Positions 61,682 through 64,000 of a stretch of 64,000 bases of DNA are shown here, piece after piece. The stretch's first letter is position 1. Every line of letters starts with the position of its first letter. The notes below the pieces were generated by a model. That model was not told where the DNA came from and did not search any database. It worked only from the letters and a program-made list of their open reading frames with translations. The stretch comes from Marivita lacus. GTDB lineage: Bacteria; Pseudomonadota; Alphaproteobacteria; Rhodobacterales; Rhodobacteraceae. Where the stretch lies: NCBI RefSeq assembly GCF_014637725.1, contig NZ_BMFC01000002.1:496907-560906 (forward strand), read 5' to 3'. The position numbers were made by a program, and so were the translations under genes.

Positions 61682-62584
61682 TCAAGTGCCTGCGAGCAGA
61701 GACTCGAGCCGCGCGACCTCGGACCGCACGCCGTGCGCAAGCGCGGTGGCAAAGCGGGAGATCCGGTCAAGGCGACGGTCCTCGGCGTGGCGCACGAGGT
61801 AGAAGCTGCGGGTGAAGGACAGCGCATCGGTCAGGACGCGGGTGACACCCGGCGCAAAGGGCAGCGCGAAATCATGCGCGATGCCGATGCCGCCATGCTG
61901 CCGCAGGATCTGGATCTGCACAGAGGCCGAGTTCGACGCCAGCGCAACGCGATCCAGCGAAAGGTCACTGAGGTAATCCAGTTCCTTGTCGAAGATCATG
62001 TCGGGGATGTAGCCTACGATCCGGTGATGTCGCAGATCCGCGACCGAGGTGATGAGCGGATGCGACCTGAGGTAAGTCTGGCTGGCGGCAAGGTGCAGCG
62101 TGTAGTCGGTGATCCGCTGATAGGACAGCCGCGACGCGGTGGGCGGGCTGACGGTGATCGCCATATCCGCCTCGCGTCGTGACAGGTTGACCACGCGGGG
62201 CTGCGCGACGATCTGCAGGTCCAGATCCGGATTGGCCTTGGACAGGTCCGCGAAGACACGCGGCAGCACGAAATTCGCACAGCCATCCGGTGCGCCAATG
62301 CGGATCTGGCCGGTCAGGGTGCCCGCCTCACCCGTCAGAACCGATTGCGCACCCTGCATTGCCTGTTCGGCGCGTTCGGCATGGTCGATCAGCCGCGTGC
62401 CCGCTTCGGTCAGCGCGTAGCCCTGCGGGCTTTTGACGAACAGCGCCTGCCCGATGGCATCTTCAAGACGCGCGATGCGGCGGCCCACGGTGGCGGCGTC
62501 CATGCGCAGCGCCCGGCCCGCCCCGGACAGGGTTTCACTGCGCGCGACGGACAGGAAAATCCGCAGGTCGTCCCAGCTCTGCAT
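61682..62584 (-). CDS. LysR family regulator
   Basis: This 300-residue regulator has an N-terminal winged HTH (WDDLRIFLSVARSETLSGAGRALRMDAATVGRRIARLEDAIGQALFVKSPQGYALTEAG) and a LysR substrate-binding domain (TLTGQIRIGAPDGCANFVLPRVFADLSKANPDLDLQIVAQ onward). It is divergent from mmsA. Two GCATTTTTGCAA palindromes lie in the 97-base gap, so it very likely controls mmsA and itself. The ATG at 62584 (MQSWDDLRIFL) is the conserved start. The inducer is unknown; a methylmalonate-semialdehyde-related metabolite is a reasonable guess. Confidence 0.85.
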   Translation of the reverse strand: MQSWDDLRIFLSVARSETLSGAGRALRMDAATVGRRIARLEDAIGQALFVKSPQGYALTEAGTRLIDHAERAEQAMQGAQSVLTGEAGTLTGQIRIGAPDGCANFVLPRVFADLSKANPDLDLQIVAQPRVVNLSRREADMAITVSPPTASRLSYQRITDYTLHLAASQTYLRSHPLITSVADLRHHRIVGYIPDMIFDKELDYLSDLSLDRVALASNSASVQIQILRQHGGIGIAHDFALPFAPGVTRVLTDALSFTRSFYLVRHAEDRRLDRISRFATALAHGVRSEVARLESLLAGT

Positions 62585-62593
62585 CCCGAAACC

Positions 62594-62650
62594 TTTGCAT
62601 TTTTGCAAAACGTATTTGGGATATTGCCTCTTTGATCCGCATTTTTGCAA
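62594..62650. promoter_or_regulatory. Paired LysR-type operator sites between lysR and mmsA
   Basis: TTTGCATTTTTGCAAA at 62594-62609 and GCATTTTTGCAA at 62639-62650 are two copies of the same inverted repeat, 45 bases apart from start to start. They lie in the gap between the divergent LysR and mmsA genes. The TGCA-ATTTT-TGCA form fits the T-N11-A dyads bound by LysR proteins. The first copy is only 10 bases from the regulator start, which suggests autoregulation. Confidence 0.65.
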
Positions 62651-62681
62651 GGCTATGCTGCGCGCAAAAGGGAGATCCACC

Positions 62682-64000
62682 ATGAAAGAACTCACGCATT
62701 TCATCAACGGCGCGATGGTCAAGGGCACGTCCGGCCAGTTCGGCGATGTCTACAACCCCGCCACGGGCGAGATTCAGGCCAAGGTGCCGCTGGCCAGCCC
62801 GGCCGAGGTATCAAAGGCCGTCGAGGAGGCTGCAAAGGCGCAGGTCGCCTGGGGCGCCACCAACCCGCAGAAGCGCGCACGCGTCATGATGAAGATGGTC
62901 GCGCTGATGAACCGCGACATGGACATTCTGGCCGAGGCGCTGAGCCGCGAGCACGGCAAGACGATCCCCGATGCCAAGGGCGATCTTCAGCGCGGTCTCG
63001 AAGTGATCGAATATTGCGTCGGCGCGCCGCAGATGCTCAAGGGTGAATACACCGACGACGCTGGCCCCGGCATCGACATGTATTCCATGCGTCAGCCTCT
63101 GGGTGTGGTCGCGTCGATCATGCCATTCAACTTTCCCGCGATGATGCCGCTCTGGCATGTCGGCCCGGCGCTGGCTTGCGGTAACGCGGTGGTGCTGAAA
63201 CCGTCCGAGCGTGACCCTTCGGTGCCGCTGATGCTGGCCGAGCTGTTCGTCGAAGCCGGTCTGCCCAAGGGTGTGTTCCAGGTCGTGAACGGCACCAAGG
63301 AAGCCGTCGATACGCTGCTCGATCATGATATCATCCAGGGTGTGTCCTTTGTCGGATCGACCCCGATTGCGCAATACATCTACAGCCGCGCCACCGCGAA
63401 CGGCAAACGCGCGCAATGCTTTGGCGGCGCCAAGAACCACCTGATCGTCATGCCGGATGCCGACATGGACCAGGCCGCCGACGCGCTGATCGGCGCGGGC
63501 TTTGGTGCGGCGGGCGAACGCTGCATGGCGGTATCCGTTGCTGTGCCTGTCGGTGAAGAAACGGCAGACCGGCTGATCGGCGCGCTGGTGCCCCGGATCG
63601 AAAAGCTGCGCGTCGCGCCCTATACCGATGGCGACAACGTGGATTTCGGCCCCGTGGTGACGCGAGAAGCCAAGGAGCGCATCCTCGGCCTGATCCAGTC
63701 CGGCGTCGATCAGGGTGCCGAGCTGGTCGTGGACAACCGCGATTTCAAATTGCAGGGCTATGAAAACGGGTTCTTCGTCGGTCCGCATCTCTTTGACCGC
63801 GTGACGCCGGACATGGACATCTACAAGCAGGAGATCTTTGGTCCCGTCCTGTCCACCGTGCGCGCGGGGTCCTACGAAGAGGCGCTCAAGCTGGCGATGG
63901 ACCACGAATACGGCAACGGCACCGCGATCTTTACCCGCGACGGCGACACCGCCCGCGATTTCGCACACCGGGTGAATATCGGCATGGTGGGCATCAACGT
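62682..64000 (+). CDS. mmsA: CoA-acylating methylmalonate-semialdehyde dehydrogenase (cut by the window edge)
   Basis: MmsA oxidises methylmalonate or malonate semialdehyde to propionyl-CoA or acetyl-CoA in valine, thymine and myo-inositol breakdown; in marine roseobacters it also fits propionate and DMSP-linked routes. About 439 residues are visible. Family marks are MKELTHFINGAMVKGTSGQFGDVYNPATGE, IMPFNFPAMMPLWHVGPALACGNAVVLKPSERDPS, catalytic Cys281 in GAAGERCMAVSVAVPVG, and IFGPVLSTVRAGSYEEAL. An AAAAGGGAGATCC site precedes the ATG. The C-terminus lies beyond the window. It is divergent from its probable LysR regulator. Confidence 0.95.
   Translation, partial: MKELTHFINGAMVKGTSGQFGDVYNPATGEIQAKVPLASPAEVSKAVEEAAKAQVAWGATNPQKRARVMMKMVALMNRDMDILAEALSREHGKTIPDAKGDLQRGLEVIEYCVGAPQMLKGEYTDDAGPGIDMYSMRQPLGVVASIMPFNFPAMMPLWHVGPALACGNAVVLKPSERDPSVPLMLAELFVEAGLPKGVFQVVNGTKEAVDTLLDHDIIQGVSFVGSTPIAQYIYSRATANGKRAQCFGGAKNHLIVMPDADMDQAADALIGAGFGAAGERCMAVSVAVPVGEETADRLIGALVPRIEKLRVAPYTDGDNVDFGPVVTREAKERILGLIQSGVDQGAELVVDNRDFKLQGYENGFFVGPHLFDRVTPDMDIYKQEIFGPVLSTVRAGSYEEALKLAMDHEYGNGTAIFTRDGDTARDFAHRVNIGMVGIN

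Overview
The window is a high-GC alphaproteobacterial chromosome segment, most likely from the Roseobacter group of the Rhodobacteraceae. Supporting marks are a ChpT phosphotransferase (CtrA relay), a YceD-rpmF-plsX-fabH-ihfA-merR string, an ornithine-lipid acyltransferase pair, ectoine hydroxylase, a RamA-like reactivation protein of the kind that serves split methionine synthases, Usg and DUF3553 proteins, and many small proteins conserved mainly in this family. Almost all of it is core genome. No rRNA operon, CRISPR array, transposase or integrase was seen. There are two tRNA genes (Gly-CCC at 7708 and Pro-GGG at 34167).

Layout. 1-5553: guaB (cut by the left edge), agmatinase, a class III CoA-transferase, and the RamA-like protein behind a 440-base untranslated stretch. 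5554-7458: a small AT-rich accessory cassette with an AAA ATPase overlapping a TOPRIM-like DUF4276-type gene, a probable defence or toxin-like pair lying beside tRNA-Gly. 7845-19625: mfd, a membrane protein, ectD, hemB, a SYLF lipoprotein, a ThiE-like protein, trmJ, ctaA, M32 carboxypeptidase and usg. 19829-29681: gyrA, the olsB-olsA pair, chpT, a histone-deacetylase-fold amidohydrolase, an ABC-F protein, a second OlsB-like acyltransferase and bamE. 29769-34095: yceD-rpmF-plsX-fabH-ihfA-merR. 34167-44067: tRNA-Pro, a dCTP deaminase-like gene, then the leftward run scpB-scpA-nagZ-SPOR-argS, an antiporter and a dNTPase.

44151-48186 is an iron-sulfur and redox neighbourhood (erpA, bolA, grxD and xth). 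It is interrupted by a leftward two-gene unit: a 166-residue protein made of seven near-identical 20-residue cysteine-containing repeats (exact 60-bp DNA period) and a 358-residue alpha-helical protein of unknown function. This is the most unusual object in the window and could be a multi-core peptide precursor with its partner. 48263-64000: zapA, a coiled-coil protein, tkt, DUF808 and DoxX genes, two GAPDH genes that differ at the cofactor-selecting position, an MFS transporter, a PepSY / cytochrome b561 / membrane-anchored LuxR-type operon, small stress-type proteins, coaD, a CBS protein, and a LysR-mmsA divergent pair with two matching palindromes between them (mmsA is cut by the right edge).

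Regulatory and repeat DNA. Both gap genes carry LacI-type TGTTAnCGnTAACA-like sites upstream. A two-hairpin element with TTGA loops sits immediately after the stop codons of mfd and scpB, and related palindromes follow tkt. An inverted pair of a CCCCCGAGGGTATTT element lies between the SYLF gene and the ThiE-like gene. Clear stem-loop terminators follow gyrA, grxD, the first gap gene and the small gene at 60392. Protein identifications rest on recognising family motifs by eye; no database search was run.
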